From: Liquidambar formosana
Taxonomy: Eukaryota > Streptophyta > Magnoliopsida > Saxifragales > Altingiaceae
DNA length: 64,000 bases
Assembly: GCA_039720395.1 (NCBI GenBank)
Contig: CM077832.1
Span: 33,242,853 to 33,306,852 of the forward strand
Direction of reading: 5' to 3'
Shown: positions 1 to 15,288 of the stretch, one piece after another
Layout: each line of letters starts with the position of its first letter
How positions within the stretch are numbered: position 1 is the stretch's first letter
Made by a program: the position numbers and the translations under genes
The notes under the pieces: generated by a model
The model's input: only the letters and a program-made list of their open reading frames with translations
What the model was told of the DNA's origin: nothing
Database searches by the model: none

Positions 1-2040
1 TAATAATTAAATAAAACCAAACCCAAATAAGAATTCTAAGAAAACGGAAACTATAATTCGTAAAACCCTAACAATGTTAACATATAAATACAAATAGAAA
101 TACATTATAAAAATCATAAAACCCTAACACAGGAAAGAACAACTACTGCTTCCTTCTTTTGTATCTTCTATGTACCTTAATTTTCATTGCGTCTCCTTTC
201 TTTCTTCTAGTGCTTTGTCTGATATATAGTTTTCAATAAACTTGACTCATATATACAAATTATGTTTAAACATTTAAATCTCTGCCTGCATAAACATTTA
301 AATCTCTACCTGCATTGCATGATTGGACTTTTAAATCTTTATTTGAATTGCAAAATTAGTAAGAAAAATAAGAGAAACAAAGACGAATTAGTTGAATGAA
401 AATAAAAAGACACATGCTTGAATAAAAACAAATGAAAACCCTGATTAAGAGGCCAAAAAAAAAAAAAAAAAAACTTGAATTGTATAAGTAAAGTTTTGAA
501 TAGCACATATAATTTTTGACTATTTTCTAAGGATTCGCATATCAGAAAAGACTTGAATTGCATTATTGAACTTTTAAATTGCTGCTATTGTATAATTTTC
601 ATATTCTGTTGGGAATTTATATATAATCTCTGATTTTTGAAAATAATCAAGTCAAATTACCAAGAAAAAGAAGAGAATAAAAAACAATTCACTTGAAGGA
701 AAATTAAAAAAGAAGCAGGCTTGAACAAAAACAAAACAAATCCCCCCCCCAAAAAAAAACCATTATCGAATGCACAAGAAAAAAAGAAAATAAAAAGGGA
801 AAGTCTAATGAACCACCAAAAAAAGTCCCTATCAAATCGTGAAGTTCATGAAACTTTGCAATATCTACCTGCAAACCCAAAATACCAAATTAAACAAAAC
901 AAAAACTAAAAAGAACAAAAAGAAAAGAAAATAACTTAGATCACAACCCCCCAAAAAAAAAAAAAAAAAGAGTTCAAAATCATTTTTTTTTTAAATTTAA
1001 ATGTACAGGCCCAAAAAAAAAAAAAAATCACAAGCAGTGATCCACCACGCATCGACGAAGAAAATATATATATATATATATATTGAAATCAAATCATATT
1101 CAAAGAACTTATGTATAATGAAGTTTCAAAGATAATTTTAAGCACTATGATTTAGGAAAGATAACGAAAAAAAAAATAGTAATCATATCAAAAGAAACAA
1201 AGGATTAAGTGATCAAAGTGCTTTCATCTTATGCAAAGGCACAATAAAATTATTAAATTAAAAAAATTATTATCATTATTGAAAAAAATAATTTAACTCA
1301 AAAAAATTCGCGTGCAACACATGTTCGTACCAACTAGTCTTACTAAACATTGGGATGGAATGACCATTCTTATTCCATTTAGTACTTCTCTTTAGTTGAG
1401 GTACATCCATGATTTATAAACCATTCCACTATATTTTGAAGCAAAAATAAGAGAATACAAGTTATAAATCTTTAAACAATTAATCAACTATATATTCCCT
1501 CAGCAATATTTAGTTTTAACATAAAACCATGAGGAAAATGCCAAAAATACCCCCTCAACATTGTACGGTAAGGTACAAACCTAACTCTCGAGCCAATCCT
1601 ATTAATCAATACCATCATACTCCACATACCATAATAAATGTCGACTAAGGATGATTTTGTTAGAGATGGGTAACAAGGAGATGGATCAGGTTCAATGGTG
1701 TGCTTGAAGTGAGGGGAGAAAGGGGAGAGAGACTTGCACCAATGTCACAATGTGTGTAATTAATATGGGGAAAATTGCCTTTGATCAGTATTAAGGAAGA
1801 TATTTATCTATGAAAAATTTGAGGAAGATATTCCACACTCCTCACCTCAAGTAAAGCAAAATTAAGGGGCTGAACCCCACAAAGGGCAACCTCGTTGCGG
1901 GAATACCACCACCAACCAAGGGCATAGAGGTCATTAAAGGGGACACCCTGGGCAAAACAAATAAGAAATGGTCATTTCAGGGAACCCATTGTTCAGTCCG
2001 CTGGCAAATATTGAGTTGTTTCTTTCTTCCTGTGCCATCA
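1..2040. other. AT-rich upstream intergenic DNA, no gene seen
   Basis: I see no credible coding region here; the short open frames are low-complexity Lys/Asn-rich translations. The stretch holds poly-C followed by poly-A near 741-760 and 945-970 and a (TA)n tract near 1064-1083. Around 1311-1340 is a short GC-richer end-like sequence ending in CAACTAGT, of a kind common at plant repeat ends but not assignable here. The distal promoter of the downstream RING-CH gene presumably lies toward the right end. Confidence 0.5.
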
Positions 2041-2216
2041 AAACCTCTCAGACCGCTGGACGTTGAAAAAATCTGCTCAGGGCAAAGAGAAAGAGTGAGC
2101 GAATTTTAGAGAGAGAAACCAAATTCGGGTTCCTGTATCCTTATGGATTTCTCGCTCTAGATTCACCTTCAACTGTTCCTCTCTTTCTTTCTATATATAT
2201 ATATATATATATATCA
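2041..2216 (+). promoter_or_regulatory. Probable 5' leader of the RING-CH gene
   Basis: The 170 bases before the start codon change from AT-rich spacer to GA- and CT-rich sequence (AGAGAGAG near 2110, CTCTCTTTCTTTC near 2179), as is usual for plant 5' untranslated leaders. A (TA)n microsatellite at 2192-2214 lies directly against the ATG. No clear TATA box could be fixed, and the transcription start is not determinable by eye. Confidence 0.4.
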
Positions 2217-5200
2217 ATGGCGGATCATTCAGAGTCTTCTCCTCTTATGCCTCCTTCTCCGATCACTGAACCCAACGAGATTGACCTCGAAGCTGGACCT
2301 GGTGAACAAATTCAGTGCAGAATTTGCCTCGAAACGGATGGTAATTTCTCTCATTTAGGTTTCGCTATTTCACTTTTGGGTTTTTCAAAAATATTCGATT
2401 TTGTTCAAGGATTACCCTTGGTTTGGTTGCCTAGAGATGCGAGGAAAAGAAGAGGAAGAAAAATTTGTGAATTATATGTTTTCTGTTGCTTCAGCATCAG
2501 AAAACTTGTAAAATGAAGTCAATGTAGCTAATTGGTGTTATTTGGGTCGGTTTGGGTGGAGGGTTGAATTCGAAAATTTTAGTTTTTTTTCTCGTTTCTT
2601 TTGTTTTCTCAGCGACCAAACGGAGCACTAGGAAAGGTTTGAGAAGGAAAATGTTCAATTTAATGGAAATTAATGGGAATTTTCCTCAATTTTAATATTC
2701 AGTTACAACTTTTTATTGGTTTGTGTTTTGTAAACGATATTGGTGTTGTATTGCTCTTATGGAGTGATGGGGTTGTGTCAATCCCTGCAATCCCAATACA
2801 TCTCTATGTTAAATTTGAAAGTTAAGTGGAACACTTTAGGCTGATCAGAATGTTTACCTTTCCCTCTTCTTTACAGGTAGGGATTTTATTGCTCCTTGCA
2901 AATGCAAAGGAACATCAAAATATGTTCACCGCGAATGTTTGGATCATTGGAGAGCTGTGAGGGTATGAAAATCATCTTCATTGTCTTCTCATCTGATGGG
3001 ATAATAAATTAGCATATCATTCTTAACTTATGTTCGGGTTTCTCATGTGAGCTCAGTGATCTTAGATTCTTAGTGTAGTTGCTGCAGTGTAGTTAATCAA
3101 TTGTAGTCTGTTTTTGTAATTACAATGACTGATTATGAGGATTGTACTTGGGAACTGACTTAAGCCTGTCACTTCCTTGTTGATTATTAAAAACAAAAAA
3201 TATCTCCCGTAGAATGAATTATACTTCCTGTAAGTTTATCTTGTTAAAATATGGAGTGCATATTTCATATGATATCATGCATTGACTATTGACAGTTAAG
3301 TTGGAATTTATATTCATATTAGAAGCTTCAGCTGCATGGAAATGAGATTTGGTTCTATCTGCTTTGCTAGTCTTGTTCCCCCCTCACACCACGACTTTCA
3401 ATTGCTTCTACTTGTAATGCCCGTTGTCCTTTTCAATTCTTTACAAAACGTGCTATCCTTTCCTTGACATTGTGTCCATTGCTCTTTGTGTTTGTGGTTC
3501 CTCGTTTCTTTTGATTTCGTTTGCCAATTGAATCAATTGTGACGGATTTTTATCCGCCATTTGGAACCTGGAAAGCCTGAAGGAGACGAAAATAAAAAGC
3601 TTAAAAATGCTTGAGGGAATGTATTTGTAGCAATTTTCAACATTTTACTTTCCTTTTTATTTTGCTTCGGAGATCCAAACCAATCCTTATGATTCTAATA
3701 CTCCTTCCTTCCCAAATTGTTTGAGCCACTTTGACTAAACACACATATTAAGGTGAGCTATTTAATGCATTGTCATGTGACTCATTGATTTTTACTTTCC
3801 AATTTTACCCTCTCACTTTATTTTGTGTTATGATTATGAGTTGTTGTAATTTTAAATATAGGAAGGGGCACATTGGGAAAGTAAAATAATTTTTTGTCTT
3901 TACTAACAAACATTTTGGGACTTCCCAAAATGGAAATTGTTTTCAAACAAAGTGGGACGGAGGGAGTATTACATATGTAGTAATCATGGGCATAGCCACA
4001 TAGGATGAGTGGGGGAAATGGTCCCGCTCCTTTTTTATTTTTAGTTTTATTTTTTATTTATCGATCGTAAAATTTCCCCTATTGAAATTTTTTCCTCTCT
4101 CAATTTCTTTATAGCATTTTTTTTTTTTTTTTTTTGGGATAATGAGGAAACCCTTTGGGCAAACCCCGAGCCCATGTAAGACCCTACAACCCACATGGAC
4201 CAGGCAAGACCAATGCCCATGAGAACCATGGAAACCTTGTTTGGGTGGCCCCAAGGGGTCTAGCAAGAGTAGAACTCAGGCAAAGTTCAAAGTCTCGGTT
4301 GTCTCGCCCGAGATCTCGCCAGGTCGTCACGCTCTCGTCCTGCACCGATACGATAATTCTCGATGGGTCGTCGATATAGCGTGAACTCCATCTCTCGGAC
4401 GAGAAGCTCGAGATATCGAACGAGACGATACGATACGCTCGAGATCTTGTTCTCCCAGCTAGTCTCGGTCGAGATCTCGTGCAATTCGTATGAGACCATA
4501 CGGCTCGTGAATCGTCACTTTAGATCTGGTCATAGCCATGGGTAGCAGATCCAATCGACTAGTTTGTGAATCGTCCCTTCATGAATCATTCCTTCTTTCT
4601 CTCTTTTGGGTCGTGGCTTACCTCAAGGTGGCTCAATTGGTTCGTTTCTTGGTTTGGAATCCAAATCAAGTCGTCTCCCCTCAGACTTGGTTGTCGGGCG
4701 GTGATTGTAGCTTCTCGGAGTCGTCGGCCGTCAGTCCATCACTGGTCTTCTCTCGTTGCTGGTCTTCTTTTTCTTCTTTTCTCCTTTGGTCGCAAAGTCT
4801 CTCTCTCTCCTCAGTCACACAAAGTGTCTCTCTCCCTCTCATGTCGTGATACTTCCTTCCAAAGAGGGAAGATCCGGTTCATGTTTTTTTTTTATTTTTT
4901 TAAGTGCTGTTGGTCCCCCCCCCCCCAAATTTTTTATGGACCTACATATTTGGATTTTTTTTTTTTTTGAATAAATGATAATGAACTTATAAATCTGTCA
5001 TTTTAATAAAGTTTAATGTTTTTGTTTTCCTTTTCTAAAATTACAAAAAGACGAATTTTTTATAAAAGAAAATTGTTTTTCAAACTAATTTCGAAAACAT
5101 ATTTTCTTTGATTTTTTTTTTAATTTCGAATTTTCTGTTTTTCATAAAAAAAAGAACTTAAAAAACATGAAAAATGCATGAATGGTCATGGATCTAAGCA

Positions 5201-8200
5201 TATGTGAGTGGTTAGGCAACATATACGCATAAATTAATTTACAAAATTATGTCGAAAAAATATTTTTGCTTGAATTTTTTATAATTTCGAATTTTCTGAT
5301 TTTATAAAATGAAATTAAAAAATACGAAAATTGCATGAATACCATGAATCTCAAATATGTTGTACCTTCAGACGTGAGTGGTTGGGCGACATATATGCAT
5401 AATTAATTTGCAAAATTGTTTGGCAAAAAATATACGCGTAATTATGTGATGTTTATTTATGTTCTTTGGGATTATATTAGATATTTAAAATTTAAAGATA
5501 GTGGTATTTTATGTTACAGTAGTGCGTTAGCGCCTATTTTATGTTTTTGACCACATTATGTGTCTCAAGTTCATTATTTTGCTTATTTGATTGTTCAAAT
5601 GTTATCATCATATTTTTTAAAATTTTTCTGTGACTTTTTAAAATTTTTTCAAACATTGTTTCATGCATAAAGTTGCATCTCACCTGAAATGCGACGGGTT
5701 GGGTGAGACCGAGATGACCGAGACTGAAACGCGACATAGACCGAGACCGAGACTTTGAACCATGAACCCAGGACTTCCACTTTTTGAGGTGTGGTCCCTT
5801 GCCAATTGAGCTATCCCTTGGGGTTTTCAACTCTATTTTCAATGGATGTATAATGCATGTGTTTATAACTCTTGAGTTCTTCTGACACAACTAATTCGTG
5901 CATTAAAAATTGCTGTCCATTTCAGATGGAAGCTGTGAACAACCCATCCAAATTTTTTCATATGGTTGTGGTCTATGAACAGGTATCTCTAGGAGATAGG
6001 CTATGGCAATAAGATCAAAATTTTGGAGGATGTGTGGTTAGATTATGTTCCCAATACGACCAAATACTTGGATCATACAACGTAACAAGGGAGGAGAGGC
6101 AAGGGTGTGCCTTCAAAGAACGAAGGCAAAGCAATGCCATACCCTTCTTTGTGGAGCAACAAGCTGATCTGGGAAATTGAATCTATGGAGGACCTCTTTG
6201 AGGGGTTTTATTCTTTTAGAATTGTTTCTGAGAGAGAGGATAGGAGGAGCCGGCTTCGTAGAAGATTAGGGGTATCTTCAGTTAAATTTTTCTTCATATT
6301 GTTGGTTGAGAATCAGGATACTTTTTTTCCATTAAAGTTAATTTTGTGTTCCATTTGAAGTTGCATTTTTGTGTGATCTGTCATAATCAATACGCTCTTA
6401 CTGGTTGACAAAGGTTGACATATTGGTTTCTAGAAATTGGGATATGCTTTTTCGCTGTATACTTAAAAAATCTCAATGTGCTCTGACTGGTTGACATATT
6501 GATTTCTAGAAATTGTGATATGCTTTTTGGTTGCATACTTATTTTTTTTCTTTGAATTGATCATCCATTCAATTCTTCATTACTCCTTCCTACACCTGGG
6601 GTAGGTTCTTTGGTAGTTTGAGATTCAGTGGGTTATGCTCAACACCTTGAGGGAGCTTGTGCATGATATGAGCTTTGAAAGGTCTGTTTATGTGGAAAGT
6701 GAGGCCTTTTGCTGTCCTTTTTTTGTAATTTTGTAGTAGAGAAATGGAAGGATCTTTGAGGACAGGGAGATGGTGCATAGGTTGTGGCAAAAGGTATCCG
6801 TGATGACACTGGGGGTTCTTATTTGGGGAGTCGATATGACAGAATTTTACAGAGATTGGACCTCTGTGTAGTTTGTTAAGTGCGAGATAATGTGTGGGTG
6901 TTCTTTGTTTTTTGTTTCTTGTGTGATCAAACAGAAGGAAGAGATTTCCTTCCCAAAAACAAAAGAACCAGCAAAGCTAAGTGTCAAAACAAGACCAAAT
7001 GCCAACCTCACTTTAATTTTTAGTATACCTCCTCTCTATACCCTGTGAGTGTACAAAATTCTATACCAAAACAAAAACTGTACCATAAACTATACAAGCT
7101 AGGTTTGTATAAAGCAAACCAGCCTTAAGGAGGAATCTAATGCACTCTGAAGGACTGATGAGTAATTTCTCCTTTTCGAGCCAAATGATCTGCCATCCCA
7201 TTTGCACTTCTAGCTGTCATAATGCTCGAATGCCTATTGTCTCTTCCAAATCCAAGATCTTTCTGATAAACCTTGCGATTTTCCAGGTTCCCACTGAGTT
7301 AGATATCAAAAAACCTGTGACATTGGAAGAATCACCCTCTACAACAAACTGTGAACAGCCCAATTTGGATACCTTCCATAGTCCTAACAATGCCTTTAAT
7401 TCTGCTTCCAAGGCAAACCCAACACCAGCCGGATGAGAGAATGCAAACACAACCTCCCTGCTACTATCTCTAAATACCCCTCCGATACCCAATTGACTAG
7501 GGTTTCCAAGAGAGCATCCATCAAAATTAAACTTGATTGTTCCAGTAGGAGGAGGGGCCCACACCGGCACATGCTTTCTCACTGTCCTTCTAGATTGGCA
7601 AATTGAAATCCAATCTCTAGAAATGACATGAAGTGGGATACCTGCAAAAGCTTCTGTTCCAGACACCCAAAGAGATGCAGCAAAAACCACTCTATCCCAA
7701 GTGGCGCTTTTATATTCTTCCCTTTTGCTTTCTTTTCAATGATTTTTAAAAAATATATATATATAATTTAAAATTTTAATTTTACTATTTGGTTCTTTTC
7801 CCATTGTGCAACTTGTACATGCTATTCAGTAATTATTTATTCTCACCCTCAGTCTCTATCTCTTAAGAATAAATCTTAGATTTTTTTTGCTGTCTTGTCA
7901 ATAAAACAATTGTATAGTATTCTTGCTAAGTGTAATGGGCACACCGCACATCCATATTGTGATGTGTCACCACTTGCTGCTTTTGTTGAAACTTGTATGC
8001 TAGCTAGCTGCATTCTGATGCAGCATAGCAGTTACACAACACAAACACTGAAGCATGTAGGAATAAGCACTACTTGTACCTATTGAGGTTAGTCACCATG
8101 AAATTGTTGTTAGTGTATCAACCAGGAAATAACTTACTGATTTTTGACTAAATCATGTTTTGTACATGAAGATTGTGGTGTCAGACTTCTCATTCATGTT

Positions 8201-11200
8201 ATAAATTCACCCCTGTTTCTGTTTCCTCGTTAGATGTCTGAATTATAAACCCTTTTTTGGTAATGAGGAAGCCCTTCGGGCAAACCTTGGACCCATATAG
8301 TACCCCACAATCCATATGGACCAGGTAAATCCAAGGTCCATGAGAACCATGAAATGAAATCTTGTGGTGGCTCCAAGGGGTTTAGCAAGAGTTGAACTCA
8401 AGACCTCCACTTCTTGAGGCATGTCCCTTGCCAAATTTTCTCTGGATTGAATATTACTAGAACCATCTCTAGTGAACTTGGAGGCAAATTTTTGTTGTTT
8501 TCTGATGCTTGCTGGAGGTATCTTGTGTTGCCCAATGCCCATCTTGCTATTTTTATTTGGTTTCTGTGTGAGCAATTTTGTTTTTTGTTTTTTGTTTTTT
8601 TTTTTTTTTGCATAAAGGTGATTGATTATCTATATTTCAACTCAATTGTCATATAAAGGAGAATGCTAGTCAAGAAAAGGGTAAAATAGGGTAAAATGAT
8701 AGTTTCTGCATGATTTAAGGTGCTGATTATCACAAATCAATTAGTATATTTATGCATGTTGTTCCTTAAGCTTCCCCGATACCCAGTTGTTACCTAATTT
8801 ATCTGAGTATCTCACTTTGGTTTTTCCAGGAAGGGTTTGCATTTGCTCATTGCACAACCTGCAAGGCCCCATACCATTTGAGAGTTCATGTTCTTGCTGA
8901 TAGGAAATGGCGAACATTGAAATTTCGGTTCTTTGTGACGAGAGATATTTTATTTATATTTCTGGCTGTTCAGCTTGTAGGTCGTTCGTCCTCTCCTATT
9001 TGTTTTTTTGGTATTTTTTTTCTTGCATAAGCTTTTTATTGATAAAATTCGATTGTATTAGTTTCTGGATTGATGTTTTAATTACCATGTCTTCATGTTC
9101 CTTGTGTGCAGGTGATTGCTTCATTAGCATATTTGGTGTATTTAATCGATGGTTATCAGCAGTTCTGGCTTCGACTGGCATGGGGGTTTGATGGTGGATA
9201 TAGTTTCTACTACATATGTGGTAAAATCTCAAAGCTGATACAAGTAGTAGTTAAATGTCCGTTGATATGCATGTTTTTGTAAGTGTTTGTGTTTATCATA
9301 TGGGTTGATGATAGTGGAATTCTTATTGTGGGCAATGTATTAAGGTGTATGGGGCATTGCCCGGAGATTTCTTTGTATGGTTATTCATATTCTTTTATCT
9401 GTCATAAACAACCTATCTTGTTGATTCTTCTTTTTCTGGTATTATTATTTTGTTGTCCTCAGTCTTGTTGGGATGATTGTCACGCAGCACTTAGGTTTTA
9501 ATCCTGAAATAAAGTGATAAGATTGTAAGGTGGCAAAGAAAAAAAAACTGTTAGTTTAAGTACAAACTTTCTAGTGGAAAGGTATATACTAGTCAATTAC
9601 ATTCCGAAGAATGTGAATTCTTACAGTCAAGAGTATGGGACAGAAAGTCTTGATATTTTCTTTTCCTGATGAGCCTGGATAGAGAAGTCTTTAATATTTA
9701 TACCACCACACTAGTTATAGCCATCAAGGTGATCTTATGAATATGGTTCCTTCTTTTACCTTATGTCTCCACTGTTAATTAATTTCTCCTTTGTGTGTGT
9801 GTGGCTCACTAGTTCAACTTGTGTCTTTTTGAATCTTTAGAATGAGTTTTTAGTTAAAATTATTGGTTAACATTAATTTGTAATGTGCAAAATCATTTTG
9901 AAGATGGTTTACTGTGGCCTTGAGATGAAGTCAGAGGAGGTCTTAGAGTGCCCAGATGACAGAGTTCAATTTGTGTGCCCCCTACGACCTAACAAAGAAA
10001 TGCACATGCTTTTGTCCTCTCTCTCTCTCTCTCCTTCTCTCCTCCCCCCCCCCCCCCCACATAAAAAAAGAAGGTAAATTGCACTTTAGGGTCCAAAGTT
10101 TGGGTCAAGTTTCACTTTAGGGTCCAAAGTTTAAATTGCGTCAATTCAGTACCCAAATTATTAATTGAGTTACAATTTGGGGACTATTGTAAGAATTTTC
10201 TGTATTATCCTTACTTTGCCCTTATTATGGGTTTGAAAACCCTATTTTACCCCTATCAACATTTGATAAACCTTTATATTTTGACCAGATATGAATCACT
10301 TTACCGTTAGATTTGTGGTTTTGTAAATGGAAAATGTAAAGGTTTAGTAGATGTTGATAGGGGTGATATAGAGAGAGAAAGAAGACGAGTGATTCAGATT
10401 TGGTCAAAATATAAATGTTTATTAGATGTTGATGGGGGTAAATAGGGTTTTCAAAACCATAAAAGGGGCCAAGTAAGGATAATACAGAAAATTTTGACAG
10501 CACCAAATTGCAACTCAACTAATAATTTGGGTACTAAATTAACGTAATTTCAACTTTGGACCCTAAAGTGCAATTTACCAAAAGAAAAAAAAAACGTGTG
10601 ATTTTAATCTAACACGTCTCTCCCTGTAGTCTGTAAAGTCGAATAGGAAATGAAGATTGGGATATAAAATTTCAATAGTAGTCATCACCTTGAGATTCTA
10701 AAAGGAATGGAAGGATGGCTTGTCAATGACACTCGATCTTGCTCCTTTTTGTTAAAATGATCAGGTGAGCACTTTGGCTACCCCCTTGGCATAGGGAATT
10801 GTCCACCCGGGTGCTTAAAAAACTGTTGAATATCTTCTTTTAGAGCTTTATATTTTGTTTTCTGGCATTAACTTGTGTCCTGTTCTAGGTGAAACTGAAA
10901 GTGAAATAGAATTCTGAATTTAAGATCTTGTTGAAAGATTGTGGAAGTGTGAGCTGAAGATAATTTGGATGTAGGTGTTGAAATTGGCCAAAATTTGAAA
11001 AGCTTAAAATTACGAAATGGCTCAAAATTAAAAAAATTTGAAACCTCAAAGGGTAAGTAATTTTCCTCGGGATAAAAAATCTTGATCAACTTGCCTATAC
11101 AAGATTGGTAGTTACATGTCTTCGGTTGGTTTATCTTTGTTTCATTAGGGTTTTGGTTTGGTATTTTTTATAATGGTTTAAATTGAAAAGAACTAATGAA

Positions 11201-14200
11201 ATTTCTATTGTTTTTTAATCCCGAAAATATTGTATGTAAATAAAATTTTGATGTGGCTTCAGATTAAAACACAATCATGAAAATTTTCAAATTGAAGACC
11301 TTCAATGTTTCCATGGGAGAAGCTAGTGGATGAAGAGCAGAACCGATGAATACTAAATTTACTGGAGACATGAAGTGCATAGAATGACCAGAGTACTAGG
11401 CATGATAAATTGTACTCAATTTATGCCATTGTAGGAACATGCAATACCACATAGTTAACTGAACATTTTATTTTATCTAACTACACTCTTTTCCTGCTAT
11501 TAGAAGTCTAGGTAATTTCAGCACAAAGCTTGGCATCTATAAGCTACAAAAATTTGCTGTTATATTTGTAGTGCTAGTCTTTCAATAGTTTTCTTGACAT
11601 TTTTGGTCTTCCCTTCCATGAATTTCTGGTAAGCTTTGAGAAGATTATCTGTATTTTGCTGGTTGTGCTGCTTCAGTAAATTTTCCTCTTGGAATTTGTC
11701 TGGGTTTTGTTATGCTTGTAATTTTTAGAGTGTACTATTCTATATATTATTTTAGTGTTCTCTTTTTGGAGAAAAAAAGGAAAACCAGAAAGAGATTTTG
11801 ACTCTTCTTGACCACCATGAAGCGAGAGTAATGCATTGTGTCACAAATGGGTATTGCTGTTTGTAACAAATCTTGCGTTATATCTTTTTGCCTGGTGAAT
11901 GATTGCCATGTGTTCAAATACTAAAACAATAGTTTATGCTGATGTCCAGGACAGATTTTTATATGTTTATTATTATTTTGGATGAAAACTTGAGTGTTGG
12001 CTTTGGTGATTGTAATGCGCATATTATTATTGCTGATGAGTACAGGAGCTCTATTGTTTTTTGCTTTGCTGGGATTATCTGGGTGTTTCATAACTTGTTA
12101 TGATCGAAGAGTGCGCAATGATCTGGCTCAGCCATGTCGAGAATTATGTCTGTGTTGCTGTCAACCCGGGTATATTTCTGCTCTATGGAATTTGAAATCT
12201 TTGATGCACATGATTATTTTCTTAGTCCCGGTATATTGTATTATTGTTATTAGTTATATATTCTATCCGTTTTCAATGGCAATGGCTCATTTCACTAAAA
12301 AAAGACTAAATTTAAATAAATTTTTCTTTTTAATTCTGTTTGCATTTTCAAGTAGAATGTTTTGGAAAATGTGATCCAAGGTTTGACATGTATTTAATTG
12401 CTTAACTACTCTATGTTACATGGACACTTCAAAATGTGTGAAGTACCCGTGTCGGACAAATGTGAAATGGGTGTGGGTACTCCTACCAAACACTTTTAAA
12501 TAGTGAGAAATCTTTGAAAAGTAGACGAATCCTACACCTGGACACATACCCGCACCTGACACCCATACCCGAGTCCATGTAACATAGTAACTACTAAGAG
12601 TCTTCATTTTCTTTGCATTATCTTTAAGGAAGCACCAAGATAAAATTAATGGCACTTATGAAAAAAAAAAAAAAAAAAAAAAAGAGGGTTGGTTAGTCCT
12701 AGAATCCCACTTCCTTTGATATAACACCATGCTTATATTAGATTTATTAGGTTCTCATTGTCATTGTCGTCGTCGTCCCCCCCCCCCCCCCCCCCCCCCA
12801 ACAAAAAAAACAAAAAAAGAAAAATAGGAGGGAAAATAAAAGATCTCAGGTTTCCTTATTGATTCGTTATTTGGCATTTTGTGTAAAGAAGCGGTCGAGT
12901 TGATAGATCACTATCTTTTACGTTGTAAAGTGCCCTGTCATTTGTGGTCTTCTTGTTTTGGTATTTTTGGGATTTGTTGGATATTGCCTCAAATGGTTCT
13001 TCAAGTGGTTGAAGGTTGGTGGTGGAGTGGTAGGGGCTTTCTTTTATTTGTATGGAAGATGGTGTGCCTCACGTAATCCTTTTGACCCTTTAGAAGGAAA
13101 GGAATAGTGGAAGTTTTGATGGGGTTGAACTTCCTATTGGGAAAGTAAAACTTAGTTCATAATTTTTTTGTTTTGTTTTTTTCTGTGCTTCTTTGTATAC
13201 CTTGTGTGTACATGGGGCCTTTTGTCCTTCTCTTAAAAAAGAGATGAGTAAGTTTATGGTTTTTATTTCTCAAGATGTACCATTTATGTCTAATAGAATG
13301 AGGAATTATGAAGGCTTTCCTAGTGTACCCTCTAATAGTTGTTATTTTTTTACAATCTTGGGATAAGAAAAATAAATTTTTAATAAACATAAAAAGAGAT
13401 GAACTCCACATGTTCGTGAGGATACAGAAGAAATACGTGCCACCTAACTTTACATAACTGTTAATTATTCCAATATTTCAAAGAGTTGACTCCTCTAGAC
13501 TCGTCATTTCTTAAGCCCTGAGAAAAAAAGGAAGTCCAAGTTGTCAAATGGCCATGTACTCTGCTCGGTATGAATACTGAAAACACCAATTATTGTGAGG
13601 AGGATCACTCTTCAGACCGAAATGCATCCAATGGTTCTGAAATATTTCCACTCACTAAATAACCCCTTCCTTGTGCTAGCGTGAGTCAACACACCCAAAA
13701 AGGAGGAGAATCTACAACTCGCAAACTGAACAGCAATCAATTGGGAGGTGATTCACCGATTTCACATTTCTCTTGCATTTGGAATTAACCATCCCTATTG
13801 GTTAGATGATTGATTGTCAAAATCTTATCCCTAGCCTCAGTCCAAGCAAAAATTGCCACCTTCGGAGGGCAAGAGATGCCTTGCTCTTGCTGGAAATTTG
13901 TCCATTTCCTTCATTTCTGGCAAATAATGATTTTACGAAGGAGCCATTCCTACTGACATTGCAAGTCAAAGAGTTGTCTACTCCTTTCCAAGGAGCATGC
14001 TGATTCATCATCCCCACATTCATTTGCTTTCACCTATAGGAAAAACCGTACTACAACTTTTCCTATTATTATCAATTAAAATGATTTAAGATTTTGTGAT
14101 GGTTTTGACATAAATTCTCCTTGCATACAAGGACTTTAATATCGATATCGATGGATATATCGAGAGTCCAAAAATACGGATATATCGTTGGATATATCAA

Positions 14201-14628
14201 CAATATCGATATTGTTTTAAAGATATGGTGGATATTATGAGTTAAACACAAATATTTTTATTGAAACTCTAGGAAACAATGATTTAGACTCTAATACACA
14301 ATTTAGGATCAAAGGAGTACAATTTAGATGTGTGTAATAATACAAATATATGTTGTGTAGGGTATAAAAAGTGTGACGCGATGAGAAAATAAATAATAAG
14401 AATTTATGCAAATTCAACAATATTTAAATGTCACATAATATTAAAATACTATATAATTCACATGCATGTGGTATGACACCCAATGCATAGTGTTGACGTA
14501 ACTTATATCAACACGTCCTTATATGATCAGACTCATTTATATATGTATGTATAACTAGAATAAAATAAACATAAAAAATGAGTAGAACTTTTTAAAAGAT
14601 CACAAAGTTAAAGATAAAAATGTAAATA

Positions 14629-14661
<33 letters not shown>

Positions 14662-14820
14662 AAGCTTTAATCATGTGTGGGATATCCCAGATACCCCGTT
14701 CGATTATGGCTATCGGTGAGCGACACGCGCGGGCGTGTGAATGTGCACATGTCGCTCACGGCTCACGTGTGTCGCTCACCGACGGCTTTGATCGAACGGG
14801 ATATCCCGCACATGATCAGT

Positions 14821-14863
<43 letters not shown>

Positions 14864-15244
14864 GATCCTATCAGCACGTGCTGTATAGGCTTATATCAGT
14901 ATGGCACAAACCTACAATTAATTGATTACAAACTTACAATTGACTGATTACAAATGGACAATTATCTAACCCGCAGGCAATTGTAGTGGTTTGTAATTAG
15001 TCAATTGTAGGTTTGTAGTCAGTGAAATGGGATGTTTGTAGCTACGATTGTAGTGGTTTTTAATCAGTCAATTATAGGTTTGTAGTCAATGAAATGGGAT
15101 GTTTGTAACTATTTAAAAGACGTCCATTTGTAGTCAATCAATTGTAAGTTTGTAATCAGTTAATTGTAGGTTTGTAATCAGCAATTGTAGGTTTGTAGCC
15201 ATGCTGATATAAGCCTATATCAACACATGTTGATCGAATCATTA

Positions 15245-15288
<44 letters not shown>

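Noticed and set aside
7140..7436. 98-codon plus-strand frame
   Set aside because: Shadow of the minus-strand LINE RNase H-like frame over the same bases.
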